NCBI RefSeq assembly: GCF_947632445.1
Contig: NZ_CANRPM010000013.1
Location: 1-62,634, forward strand
Direction of reading: 5' to 3'
Origin: an uncultured Bacteroides sp.
Lineage (GTDB): Bacteria > Bacteroidota > Bacteroidia > Bacteroidales > Bacteroidaceae
Length of the DNA: 62,634 nt
Shown piece by piece: positions 16,826 through 24,565 of the stretch. A model generated the notes under the pieces. The model was not told where the DNA came from and made no database searches. It saw only the letters and a program-made list of their open reading frames with translations. Position numbers and translations under genes: made by a program. Positions within the stretch are counted from its first letter, which is position 1. Each line of letters begins with the position of its first letter.

Positions 16826-18874
16826 ATGAAGAAGTGTTTTTTTTCGATGGCAGCCGCCTTGTCAATGCTGACAGCATGCGGAGGCGCTCCCCAAACGACT
16901 GCTGAGGCAGAAAAATTTGATTATAACGTGGAACAATTTGCAGATTTACAGATTTTACGCTATCGCGTGCCTGGATTTGAAGAACTCTCACTCCGGCAAA
17001 AACAATTGGTTTATTATCTGACAGAAGCCGCTTTGCAAGGTCGGGATATTCTCTTTGATCAGAATGGCAAGTACAATCTTCGCATCCGCAAGGCACTGGA
17101 GGCCGTTTATACAGGTTACAAGGGCGACAAGCACTCAGCCGACTTCAAGGCGCTGGAGGTTTATCTCAAACGTGTATGGTTCTCCAACGGCATCCACCAT
17201 CACTACGGATGCGAGAAGTTCGTGCCGGGCTTCACTCCCGAATTCTTCAGGCAGGCCTTGGCCGATGTCGATGCTTCCCAACTCCCTTTGGCCGAAGGTC
17301 AGACGCCGGAGCAATTCTGCGACGAGATTTTCCCCGTCATCTTCGACCCTGCCGTGATGCCCAAGCGTGTCAATCAGGCCGATGGCGAAGACTTGGTGCT
17401 TACTTCTGCCTGCAACTACTATGAGGGCGTGACGCAGAAGGAGGCCGAAGACTTCTACAACGCACGGAAGGATCCCAAGGACGAAACGCCCGTTTCCTAT
17501 GGACTAAACAGCCGTTTGGTGAAGGAAAACGGCCGTGTTCAGGAAAAGGTTTGGAAAGTAGGCGGGCTTTATGGGCAGGCACTCGAAAAGATTGTCTACT
17601 GGTTGAAGAAGGCAGAAGGCGTAGCCGAGACACCCGAACAGAAGGCTGTCATTGCCAAACTGGTGGAATACTACGAGACGGGCGACCTGAAGGCCTTCGA
17701 CGACTATGCCATCTTGTGGGTGAAAGACCTGAACTCGCGTGTGGACTTCGTGAACGGCTTTACCGAGAGCTATGGCGACCCGCTGGGTATGAAGGCCAGC
17801 TGGGAGTCGCTCGTCAACTTCAAGGATCTCGAAGCTACCCGCCGCACAGAAATCATCAGCGCCAATGCCCAGTGGTTCGAAGACCATTCGCCCGTAGACA
17901 AGCAATTCAAGAAAGAAGAAGTGAAGGGCGTTTCGGCCAAAGTTATCACTGCCGCCATTCTGGCGGGTGACCTCTATCCCTCTACGGCCATCGGCATCAA
18001 CCTGCCCAATGCCAACTGGATACGCAGCCTGCACGGCTCCAAGTCGGTGACCATCGGCAACATTACCGATGCTTACAACAAGGCCGCGCATGGCAACGGA
18101 TTTAACGAAGAGTTTGTTTACAGTCAGGCCGAACTGGACAATATCAACAAGTATGCCGACCTGACCGACGAGCTTCACACCGACCTCCATGAGTGTCTCG
18201 GTCACGGTTCGGGCAAGTTGCTTCCGGGCGTTGACCCCGATGCGCTGAAGGCTTATGGCTCTACCATCGAAGAAGCCCGCGCCGACCTCTTCGGTCTCTA
18301 TTACGTGGCCGACCCCAAATTGGTTGAATTGGGACTCCTGCCCAATGCCGATGCCTACAAATCCCAGTTCTATACCTACCTGATGAACGGCCTGATGACC
18401 CAGCTGGTGCGTATCGAACCGGGCAACCAGATTGAGGAAGCCCACATGCGCAACCGTGCTCTCATTGCCCGTTGGGTATGCGAGAAGGGAGCGGCCGACA
18501 AGGTGGTCGAACTGAAGAAGAAGGATGGCAAGACCTATGTGGTGGTGAACGACTATGCCAAAGTGCGTACCCTCTTCGGCGAACTGCTGGCCGAAATCCA
18601 GCGCATCAAGTCGACGGGCGACTTTGAAGGGGCCCGCCGGTTGGTGGAAAACTATGCCGTGAAGGTGGATCCCGAACTGCATGCCGAAGTGCTCGAACGC
18701 TATAAGAAACTGAACCTGGCTCCCTACAAGGGCTTTGTCAATCCGAAGTACGAGGCCGTGACCGATGCCGACGGAAACATCACCGACGTGAAGGTGACCT
18801 ACGACGAAGGCTACGCCGAGCAGATGCTCCGCTATAGCAAGGATTATGCAGCCTTGCCTTACGTCAACGAATAA
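16826..18874 (+). CDS. Dipeptidyl peptidase III (M49), lipoprotein
   Basis: A 682-residue zinc metallopeptidase that removes dipeptides from peptide N-termini. The M49 zinc motif HECLGH is at residues 455-460, and the second zinc ligand lies in EEARAD at 482-487. The N-terminus is a lipoprotein signal with lipobox LTAC (Cys18), so the enzyme is probably anchored in the outer membrane or periplasm. Length and motif order fit the bacterial family. It is followed 51 bases later by a HEAT-like gene on the same strand. Confidence 0.92.
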   Translation: MKKCFFSMAAALSMLTACGGAPQTTAEAEKFDYNVEQFADLQILRYRVPGFEELSLRQKQLVYYLTEAALQGRDILFDQNGKYNLRIRKALEAVYTGYKGDKHSADFKALEVYLKRVWFSNGIHHHYGCEKFVPGFTPEFFRQALADVDASQLPLAEGQTPEQFCDEIFPVIFDPAVMPKRVNQADGEDLVLTSACNYYEGVTQKEAEDFYNARKDPKDETPVSYGLNSRLVKENGRVQEKVWKVGGLYGQALEKIVYWLKKAEGVAETPEQKAVIAKLVEYYETGDLKAFDDYAILWVKDLNSRVDFVNGFTESYGDPLGMKASWESLVNFKDLEATRRTEIISANAQWFEDHSPVDKQFKKEEVKGVSAKVITAAILAGDLYPSTAIGINLPNANWIRSLHGSKSVTIGNITDAYNKAAHGNGFNEEFVYSQAELDNINKYADLTDELHTDLHECLGHGSGKLLPGVDPDALKAYGSTIEEARADLFGLYYVADPKLVELGLLPNADAYKSQFYTYLMNGLMTQLVRIEPGNQIEEAHMRNRALIARWVCEKGAADKVVELKKKDGKTYVVVNDYAKVRTLFGELLAEIQRIKSTGDFEGARRLVENYAVKVDPELHAEVLERYKKLNLAPYKGFVNPKYEAVTDADGNITDVKVTYDEGYAEQMLRYSKDYAALPYVNE

Positions 18875-18925
18875 GGCCCGGCGCACGCTATACCTCTGTC
18901 TTCGGGCTTTGTCTGCGTTTGAATT

Positions 18926-19597
18926 ATGGACTTACACGAACAGCTGAAAGATATTAAGACACGGCTCCGCCTCTCGATGAACGGTGCCGTGTCGCAGAGC
19001 ATGCGCGAGAAGGGGCTTGTCTACAAACTGAACTTCGGCGTCGAACTGCCCCGCATCAAGAGCATTGCCGCCGCCTATGAGAAAGACCATGCCCTGGCCC
19101 AAGCCTTGTGGAAGGAAGACATCCGCGAGTGCAAGATACTGGCCGGCCTGCTCCAGCCTGTCGATACCTTCTTGCCGGAGATTGCCGACATCTGGGTAGA
19201 CACCATGCACACGGTCGAGATAGCCGAACTTACGTCGATGAACCTTTTCCAATACCTGCCTTATGCGCCTGCCAAGTCCTTTCGCTGGATAGCCGACGAG
19301 CGCGAGCTGGCGCAGGTATGCGGCTTCCTTACCATTGCCCGCCTGCTTCAGAAGAAGGGCGACATGGAAGACCGGGTGGCCAATGAGTTCCTCGACCAGG
19401 CGGTTTGCGCCTTTCTGTCGGGAGGCTATCATGTACGCAATGCCGTGACGGCCGCTCTCCGACGCTTCATGCAACACAGCGAAAACCATGCCTTCAGGGT
19501 TTGCCGCCGTGTGGAGGAGATGAAGAATTCTTCCCGTGAACCGGAACAGCTCCTATATGGTCTGGTCAGGGATGAAGTGGAGGGATTGACGGACTGA
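18926..19597 (+). CDS. HEAT-repeat-like protein, possible DNA alkylation repair (AlkD-type)
   Basis: A 223-residue all-helical soluble protein. The pattern of short amphipathic helix pairs, DIWVDTMHTVEIAELTSMNLF and VCGFLTIARLLQKKG, looks like HEAT-like repeats. This resembles the AlkD family of DNA glycosylases that remove alkylated purines. I see no diagnostic catalytic residue that proves it. The name rests on overall resemblance and on memory of a similar neighbour of DPP III in Bacteroides. A terminator follows. Confidence 0.55.
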   Translation: MDLHEQLKDIKTRLRLSMNGAVSQSMREKGLVYKLNFGVELPRIKSIAAAYEKDHALAQALWKEDIRECKILAGLLQPVDTFLPEIADIWVDTMHTVEIAELTSMNLFQYLPYAPAKSFRWIADERELAQVCGFLTIARLLQKKGDMEDRVANEFLDQAVCAFLSGGYHVRNAVTAALRRFMQHSENHAFRVCRRVEEMKNSSREPEQLLYGLVRDEVEGLTD

Positions 19598-19620
19598 AAA
19601 GAATACCTGTTCAAAAAAGA

Positions 19621-19676
19621 AAGGACTGCGCCCAAAAGTTTTTTTGTCTGACCTTTGGAGTGCAGTTCTTTTTTTA
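19621..19676 (+). terminator. Terminator after the HEAT-like gene
   Basis: An imperfect long stem between AAGGACTGCGCCCAAAAG and CTTTGGAGTGCAGTTCTT, followed by a T run to 19675. It is directly abutted by the next promoter. Confidence 0.7.
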
Positions 19677-19684
19677 TATTTTTG
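19677..19684 (+). promoter_or_regulatory. Promoter -7 element before the structured RNA
   Basis: TATTTTTG matches TAnnTTTG. The preceding terminator T tract overlaps its upstream side. Transcription would start around 19691 and there is no start codon of a plausible gene for about 270 bases, which supports a non-coding transcript or a long leader. Confidence 0.5.
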
Positions 19685-19690
19685 CCGTGC

Positions 19691-19910
19691 AAGAGTAGAG
19701 ACTCTGTACGAATATATTAGAATTTAAGAGGCGTTATGTCCTTCTTCTTGTAAATGCGAAGCCTGAGAAACTTCAAAAAAGTGAACAAGAAAGGGTCGTA
19801 ATGGTCTCCGCGCATACGCGTGGGGCTGTTATTCCTACATCTGTTCACAAAGGTTTTCTCAGGGCCTGCATTTTAAGACGTGGTGCATACAGTTCCACGC
19901 TTCGTGCTTT
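19691..19910 (+). ncRNA. Structured RNA candidate, possibly 6S RNA (SsrS)
   Basis: The region folds into one long interrupted rod. The pairs are TCTT with AAGA (19746/19875), AAATGC with GCATTT (19752/19868), CCTGAGAAAC with a G-T-rich complement (19762/19853), and GTGAACA with TGTTCAC (19781/19842). A capping eight-pair stem CTCCGCGC/GCGTGGGG (19806/19818) has an ATAC loop. Large internal loops flank the capping stem. A second hairpin CGTGG/CCACG (19879/19895) follows. A rod with a central bubble is the 6S RNA architecture, which traps the RNA polymerase holoenzyme. The 6S name is a guess from shape; a structured 5' leader of the gene at 19960 is the alternative. Confidence 0.55.
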
Positions 19911-19959
19911 ATAAACATATCTTTTTGGGGGCTGGAAAGATAATAAAATGTGCATTGTG

Positions 19960-20418
19960 ATGGAAAATGCGTTATGTCCTGAATGTGGGAGAAAATTGTT
20001 GGTAGACAAGTGTCTGAGTGAAACAGATGCCGTAATGAAGTGTAAGCATTGCGAAAAGACCTTTAATATTTCTTTTGATGAGAAAACATTTCCCGCTAAG
20101 TTCAATTCTTTCAACTGGGGAGCCTTCTTAATAGGGTGGATTTGGTGCCTCTTCAATGGGAAAATATGGTTGGGAATTCTGCTATTTTTGATGCGTTTCT
20201 TTTATAATGATTTTAATAATATACCACATATTGTATTGGCATATTTTGTTTTCGTTCTTGTCATAGGGATTAATTTAGGTAGAAAAGGGAATAAAATAGC
20301 TTGGAACCATAAGGAATGGAAGTCGGTGGAAGCATTTGAGAAAGCACAAAAGAGCTGGATGATTGCAGGAATTATCATTAATGTTCTTGTTTTTGTTTTA
20401 GCTTTCATAAGAGGGTAA
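19960..20418 (+). CDS. Zinc-ribbon membrane protein, DUF2628-like
   Basis: A 152-residue protein. The N-terminus is a zinc ribbon with CPECG and CKHC pairs (residues about 6-33). Two or three membrane segments follow: WGAFLIGWIWCLFNGK, HIVLAYFVFVLVIGINLG and the C-terminal IAGIIINVLVFVLAFI. The pattern FNWGAF..G..W..FNGK together with AW..KEW.S.E.F...Q..W is the DUF2628-type signature. An upstream ATG at 19948 would add four residues. It heads a run of four small membrane-protein genes. Function is unknown. Confidence 0.7.
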   Translation: MENALCPECGRKLLVDKCLSETDAVMKCKHCEKTFNISFDEKTFPAKFNSFNWGAFLIGWIWCLFNGKIWLGILLFLMRFFYNDFNNIPHIVLAYFVFVLVIGINLGRKGNKIAWNHKEWKSVEAFEKAQKSWMIAGIIINVLVFVLAFIRG

Positions 20419-20438
20419 TCCTTTAATTTTGTTTGGTC

Positions 20439-20768
20439 ATGGAAAGCGAAGAATGTAAACATGAGAATAAAGAATGTCGGGTGGACGATAAAAAAGGGGA
20501 AAAGAAAAATCCGGCAGGTTCCGGCAAAAAGCAGACAGATAGTTATTGGTTCCCATTATCCGAAGGCTACAAAAGATTGTTACTTGTGTTATGGATTGTA
20601 TCATCATCAATCGTAACAGGAGTAACAATAGGATGGAATGATAATCCCATCGTTGTGTTCTTATTTTATTTTATTGTGGAATTTATATCATACTTGGTTG
20701 CAATTTGGGTGTATCAAGGTTTTAGAAAAGCAAATAATAAAAAACGATGTAGTTCGGATGGTCGGTGA
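20439..20768 (+). CDS. Small membrane protein with a polar N-terminus
   Basis: A 109-residue protein starting at the ATG at 20439 (MESEECKHENKE). A charged N-terminal third rich in Lys, Glu and Cys precedes two hydrophobic segments (LLLVLWIVSSSIVTGVTIG and PIVVFLFYFIVEFISYLVAI). It ends with a basic tail. It lies 20 bases after the preceding membrane gene. I recognise no family. Confidence 0.6.
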   Translation: MESEECKHENKECRVDDKKGEKKNPAGSGKKQTDSYWFPLSEGYKRLLLVLWIVSSSIVTGVTIGWNDNPIVVFLFYFIVEFISYLVAIWVYQGFRKANNKKRCSSDGR

Positions 20769-20809
20769 GAGATTAGAATGTTTAAATGTGAAATTAAAGT
20801 TAGTTAGTG

Positions 20810-21097
20810 ATGGGAAAACTTTTGTTAGTAATTCTAGGTTGGGTGCTGGGACTTGCTATTCCTATAGTGCTTACTTGTCTTCTTGCTGCTTGGTTGTGTG
20901 ATATTGATCCAGAGAAAACCTATACTTGGTATTCTGGGATGTGGCATGGATTGTTTTGTATCCCGAATTGGATAAGGTCTTTTTTCTCGGATGATGTGCT
21001 TTGTAAAGCCAATAATTATACGACAGCCTATAATGTTTGGTGGTGGATTGTGTTTCTTGACTCGCTGCTTTTCATGTTTATAGGGAAACGGAGATGA
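20810..21097 (+). CDS. Small membrane protein, unknown
   Basis: A 95-residue protein starting at the ATG at 20810 (MGKLLLVILGWVLGLAIP). A GTG lies one codon earlier. Two hydrophobic ends flank a Trp/Tyr/Cys-rich middle (TYTWYSGMWHGLFCIPNWI). It lies 41 bases after the previous gene on the same strand. No family recognised. Confidence 0.6.
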   Translation: MGKLLLVILGWVLGLAIPIVLTCLLAAWLCDIDPEKTYTWYSGMWHGLFCIPNWIRSFFSDDVLCKANNYTTAYNVWWWIVFLDSLLFMFIGKRR

Positions 21098-21122
21098 AGG
21101 TGAGAAATTACTGTGTTATGAT

Positions 21123-21410
21123 ATGAAACGATATTATCCTGTCTTGGCAATAGCATTATTGGTGTGTCTGCTGCCTATGCCGTATGGCTACTATGTCTTG
21201 ATACGATTTGTGTCTGCCATTGCGTTTGGAATGATGGCTTATGAATATTACCACCAAAAACAGAAAAAACTGTACGTGGTGACGCTTGGATTGACACTGT
21301 TGTTTCAGCCGTTGGTGAAAATTCCGTTGGGACGCGAGGTCTGGAACCTTGTAGACGTGCTCTGTGCCGTTTTCCTGCTTTATCTGTTTTGGCGGAAGAA
21401 GCGCACCTGA
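21123..21410 (+). CDS. Small membrane protein, DUF6804-like
   Basis: A 95-residue protein with three hydrophobic segments and the motif MPYGYYVLIRF, then AYEYYHQ, PLVKIPLGREVWN and a basic end. This pattern reminds me of DUF6804. It is last in the run of four small membrane proteins and is followed by a bidirectional terminator. Function is unknown. Confidence 0.65.
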   Translation: MKRYYPVLAIALLVCLLPMPYGYYVLIRFVSAIAFGMMAYEYYHQKQKKLYVVTLGLTLLFQPLVKIPLGREVWNLVDVLCAVFLLYLFWRKKRT

Positions 21411-21427
21411 TGCTCAGAGAATATGAA

Positions 21428-21475
21428 ACAAACAAGCTGATAAACCCGCATGCAGCGTTTTGTCAGCCTGTTTGT
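21428..21475. terminator. Bidirectional terminator between convergent genes
   Basis: A long hairpin pairs ACAAACAAGCTGATAAA with TTTGTCAGCCTGTTTGT with few mismatches. It is flanked by T runs usable from the plus strand and lies between the convergent genes ending at 21410 and 21501. Confidence 0.7.
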
Positions 21476-21500
21476 GTTTTCAGGAAATCGGGGGGAGGTA

Positions 21501-21956
21501 TTACAGCGGGCTTCCGCCATCTCCGTCGTCACTCTCTTCTGACGAAGGGTCGGACTTTATCTTGTCGTATTCAATCCATTCGATGCCTTTACTCACCATG
21601 TTGCGTGTGGCTGCGCCGGGAGAGGTGGGGTAGGTGGTTTCGGGAGTGAAGTTCACCTTCACGTGTTGCAGCTGCGACTGAAAGTTGAAGTCTTCTTCGT
21701 TGCTCACGCCTTTGGTGTTCAGACCTAAGCGGAACGACCCCAGCCCGTCCAGTTTGACGCTTTTGCCTTGCGCCATGTATTGCGACATGACGTCGGCCAT
21801 TTCTGCCAATACGGCTTTCACGTCGGTTTTGGTGACGGTACTCCGGTTCGACAGCGCTTCGGCTATCTGGTCGGTGCTGACTGCGCTGCCTACGGTGACA
21901 GCTCTGGGATAATAGACTTTGGTTTTTTCGTTATAGAATTTTTTGTAGAATGCCAT
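21501..21956 (-). CDS. HU-family histone-like DNA-binding protein
   Basis: A 151-residue protein of the Bacteroides HU-related group (HU-HIG type). It begins MAFYKKFYNE and contains ALSNRSTVTKTDVKAVLAEM and KSVKLDGLGSFRLGLNTKG, the HU-like dimer and arm region. An extended C-terminus ends in an acidic Asp/Glu/Gly tail. In other Bacteroides loci such genes sit beside VirE/primase-type genes; none is present here. A minus-strand promoter at 22286-22279 would give it a 5' leader of about 315 bases. Confidence 0.85.
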   Translation of the reverse strand: MAFYKKFYNEKTKVYYPRAVTVGSAVSTDQIAEALSNRSTVTKTDVKAVLAEMADVMSQYMAQGKSVKLDGLGSFRLGLNTKGVSNEEDFNFQSQLQHVKVNFTPETTYPTSPGAATRNMVSKGIEWIEYDKIKSDPSSEESDDGDGGSPL

Positions 21957-22253
21957 TGTAAATGTTTTTTATGTTTGGGAAATTTGGAACAATGTTTGTC
22001 TGATGGCCCATTTGGCGGTGTCTGTCGGGGGATGTCGTTATGGACAAATGGGCATGTGACGCCGATTTTGGGTTATATGCGTATCATGGGATAGGGTAGA
22101 GAGGTGGATTTGCGAATTATTTTTACATCCTGTCGTTCCGTTTCATCGCGTCTTCTGTCCTCTCTGTATGCTATAACGCATAAAATCGGTGTTGGTTGGC
22201 TTGTTTTTAACTAAGTTTATGTTTAATTAAAAGATTTTAATAGCTTTTCCTCC

Positions 22254-22286
22254 TACATTTGCAACAAAAACAATGGAGCAAATGTA
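22254..22286. promoter_or_regulatory. Overlapping opposed promoters in an inverted repeat
   Basis: TACATTTGC (22254-22262) and its exact inverse GCAAATGTA (22278-22286) are each a perfect -7 element, one per strand. The two predicted start sites fall inside the 15-base space between them. The minus promoter would serve the HU-like gene. The plus promoter would make RNA from a region with no gene. The symmetry could also be an operator. Confidence 0.5.
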
Positions 22287-22460
22287 AAACCTCGTTGAAG
22301 TACTTCAGTGAGAGTAGGGAGTGCCCAGGGAAGTGTTGCTTGCTCTACGATTAAATAGTTAAAATTCAGCTCTTAACATGCGCGGGTGGACTTGCCTACT
22401 CATGTGAGTTTGAACTATAAGGCATTCGGTGTTCTGGACTGGGAACAGCGGAAAAACTAT
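22268..22460 (+). other. Non-coding region with paired segments, possible RNA
   Basis: Downstream of the plus-strand -7 element there is no credible gene, but self-complementary segments are present: GAGTAGG with CCTACTC, GTTAA with TTAAC, and TGTTC with GAACA, plus the palindrome TGAAGTACTTCA. I do not recognise a known RNA family. It may be a small RNA or a remnant. Confidence 0.3.
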
Positions 22461-22699
22461 CTTCAAAGGGGCTGTAATTTAGAATTTTTTTGACAAAAAA
22501 AATTTGACAGGAGAGGTATTTCGGAAGGCATCAAGCCATCGAAAAGGGGAGGTGTGTGCCATATAGGCGTTTTTACGCAGATTTCGAAAATCCCCGATTT
22601 CGTTTTTCTTGCTAAGGGGGTCTCCCCTCTAAAGACCTGTTTTGTAAAGCAAAATCGTAAAAATATTACAAAAAAAGCCAACCTTCTTCGATATTCTTC
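22461..22699. other. Gene-free spacer, possible decayed coding sequence
   Basis: A minus-strand frame of 72 codons (22681-22463) exists, with no ribosome site, family match or neighbour, and I do not accept it as a gene. The stretch may be remains of an HU/VirE-type locus of which only the HU-like gene survives. Confidence 0.25.
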
Positions 22700-22880
22700 G
22701 TTACTACTTATTGAGTAGTGAAGTAGTAGTGAGTAGTAGAGTAGTAAGTAAGCACTTAAGTAGTGATGCTAAAGTAAGCAGTCATAAGTAAGTATATTCA
22801 GTAAGTATATCAGTACTATTCTAAAGTAAGTGACTATACTAAGTGATTACTTACAGATAGAACAGACCTTACTTAAGATG
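22700..22880. repeat. Low-complexity AGTAGT / TAAGTAAG tract
   Basis: About 180 bases are built almost entirely from permutations of AGTAG, AAGTA and their complements (ACTTA, TACTT). Many overlapping self-complementary pieces result. There is no fixed period and no gene. Confidence 0.75.
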
Positions 22881-22955
22881 ATAGTCTTACTACTTAGGAA
22901 TACTAATCTGGCTTACTTTGTCTGTACAGTCCTGTTTCGGGAATTGTTTTATCTC

Positions 22956-22991
22956 TTCTTTTTCTCTGTCGTTTCAAAAGAAAAATATTCC
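22956..22991 (+). repeat. 36-bp direct repeat, left copy (borders B12 operon)
   Basis: Identical to 31689-31724 (offset 8733), beginning TTCTTTTTCTCTGTCG and ending AAATATTCC. Beyond the 36 identical bases, similarity continues weakly to a shared CTTGCTTT. A run of eight C follows at 23009-23016. Confidence 0.85.
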
Positions 22992-23207
22992 TATTATCAC
23001 TTGCTTTGCCCCCCCCTTAACCTCGTTTATACATCTGTCCCCAAAACTGCCGAATCGCAGCAACGCCTATGTGGCCCCTCTCTCGTGCTGTCGGTGTTTC
23101 GTCAGAGATGTAATCGGCAATATCCATAAAATCAACCTGTTAGGAAAAAGATTTTCGTCAAGGCATAAATAATTCGATGTTTCAGGTTGGAACTATAAAA
23201 CTTTTGC

Positions 23208-23215
23208 TACCTTTG
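23208..23215 (+). promoter_or_regulatory. Promoter of the cobalamin operon
   Basis: TACCTTTG is a perfect -7 element immediately before the riboswitch aptamer. The upstream -33 region (GTTTC near 23180) is weak. Confidence 0.6.
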
Positions 23216-23221
23216 CAGCCG

Positions 23222-23440
23222 AAATGGTTGCTCTGCCGTCCAAAAGTGGCGGCATGAAGGAGCATCAAAAGGGAATGAGGTGTGATTCCTCGACAGTACC
23301 CGCTGCTGTAATTCCCGTTCTGTGACGACGCACATTCGTTATCGAACAAGGTTTTTCGCAACCTGCCACTGGTCTCCTGAAGACTGGGAAGGCGCGATTG
23401 AACCGGGATAAGTCAGAAGACCTGCCATTTTCGCCAAGTG
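23222..23440 (+). promoter_or_regulatory. Cobalamin riboswitch aptamer
   Basis: The vitamin B12 aptamer core is plain. AAAGGGAATGAGGTG leads to TCGACAGTACCCGCTGCTG, then GCCACTG, GGGAAGGCG and finally the conserved AGTCAGAAGACCTGCC. It precedes genes for B12 capture and uptake, and a terminator (23521-23568) lies between it and the first gene. The expected logic is that cobalamin binding reduces expression of the operon. Confidence 0.95.
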
Positions 23441-23520
23441 ATACCGCCTGCGGGACTATGGGCTTAGGTTGTCTGACTTCTTACCTCGTAAGTTGTTTTT
23501 TACGACTATGATTCTATCTG

Positions 23521-23568
23521 TTCCCGTTACCGCTTCACTGAGCGTTATCGGGAATATTTATTTTTTTA
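23521..23568 (+). terminator. Terminator in the riboswitch expression platform
   Basis: TTCCCG pairs with CGGGAA (23549-23554), with inner CGCT/AGCG, and a T-rich run to 23567 follows. Its position between aptamer and start codon makes it the likely switch point. Confidence 0.75.
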
Positions 23569-23592
23569 ATATCAGATAAAAACAACACGAGT

Positions 23593-24558
23593 ATGAAAAA
23601 GTATTTATGCCACTTTGGAGCTATGGCAGCTGTAGCAGTTGCCTCCGCAGTGTTCACGGGATGTTCATCCGACGATGATTTCCTGTCTCCGTATGAAGAG
23701 AGTGCGATTCAAACCCGCGCAACGAATTCTACCAATGCGATTATCAATTTTGATAACGCACCGGCTGACGTGATGGCTTCCGATCGGTATGGAGCTAACC
23801 TCTATTCGGCAACCGCAGGTGGGAAACAAGTAACGACCGGCTACCTGACTCAAATAGGTGAATCCGGTACGTACATTCAGTTCCCGATTAACTATTTGAA
23901 ACAGGAATGGGTAACCGGACAGCCTTGGGAATATGAATTTTGGAATGGTGGTTTTGCTATCTCTAACTTCCATAACATGACACAAGGTGATTATCAGAAT
24001 CAATGCAGCGTTTATGATGAGAAGGGCGGTATCAATGGTTCTAATTTTGCGGTAGCATTTGGATATAGTGATTCCTATAATGATCCGAACAAGACCTACA
24101 GCAAATGCGCCAAAATATATCTTACAAATGAGACTGGATATAGGGTCGTAGAAGAAGACGAACCGGTTGAAGGAGAAGCAAAAAAAGGTATATTTAACAG
24201 CGTATATGTATGTAATACGACTTACACCTACTTGGTTATGAAGAATGGCAATTCATTCACAACCGACGGAAAATCACTAGAAGAGCAAAATGGGTGGTTT
24301 AAAGTTGTTTTTATTGGATTTGATGATGCCAATAAGCAGACAGGTTCTGTTGATTATTATCTTGCCAATTATGCGTCCAATCAAAATACGGATTTGGAAA
24401 ATGCTATTCGTATGGGATGGAACAAGGTCGATTTAACGAACTTAGGAACAGATGTATCTAAGGTAGTGATTAATTTCGAGGGATCTGACACTGGTGATTA
24501 CGGACTGAATACGCCGACCTATGTTGCTATAGATAATCTGGATGTAACTGTAAACTAA
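23593..24558 (+). CDS. DUF4465 surface lipoprotein of the B12 operon
   Basis: A 321-residue lipoprotein with lipobox FTGC (Cys24) followed by an acidic SSDDD stretch, which in Bacteroides often directs export to the cell surface. The body begins with NAIINFDNAPADVMASDRYG and ends with TYVAIDNLDVTV, the pattern of DUF4465 beta-sandwich proteins. It is the first gene behind the cobalamin riboswitch. Related surface lipoproteins (BtuH type) bind B12 in gut Bacteroides, so B12 binding is plausible, but I cannot show that this is BtuH. Confidence 0.8.
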   Translation: MKKYLCHFGAMAAVAVASAVFTGCSSDDDFLSPYEESAIQTRATNSTNAIINFDNAPADVMASDRYGANLYSATAGGKQVTTGYLTQIGESGTYIQFPINYLKQEWVTGQPWEYEFWNGGFAISNFHNMTQGDYQNQCSVYDEKGGINGSNFAVAFGYSDSYNDPNKTYSKCAKIYLTNETGYRVVEEDEPVEGEAKKGIFNSVYVCNTTYTYLVMKNGNSFTTDGKSLEEQNGWFKVVFIGFDDANKQTGSVDYYLANYASNQNTDLENAIRMGWNKVDLTNLGTDVSKVVINFEGSDTGDYGLNTPTYVAIDNLDVTVN

Positions 24559-24565
24559 CATCAAC

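Noticed and set aside
22463..22681. 72-codon minus-strand frame
   Set aside because: No ribosome site, promoter or family match. Kept only as possible decayed sequence.
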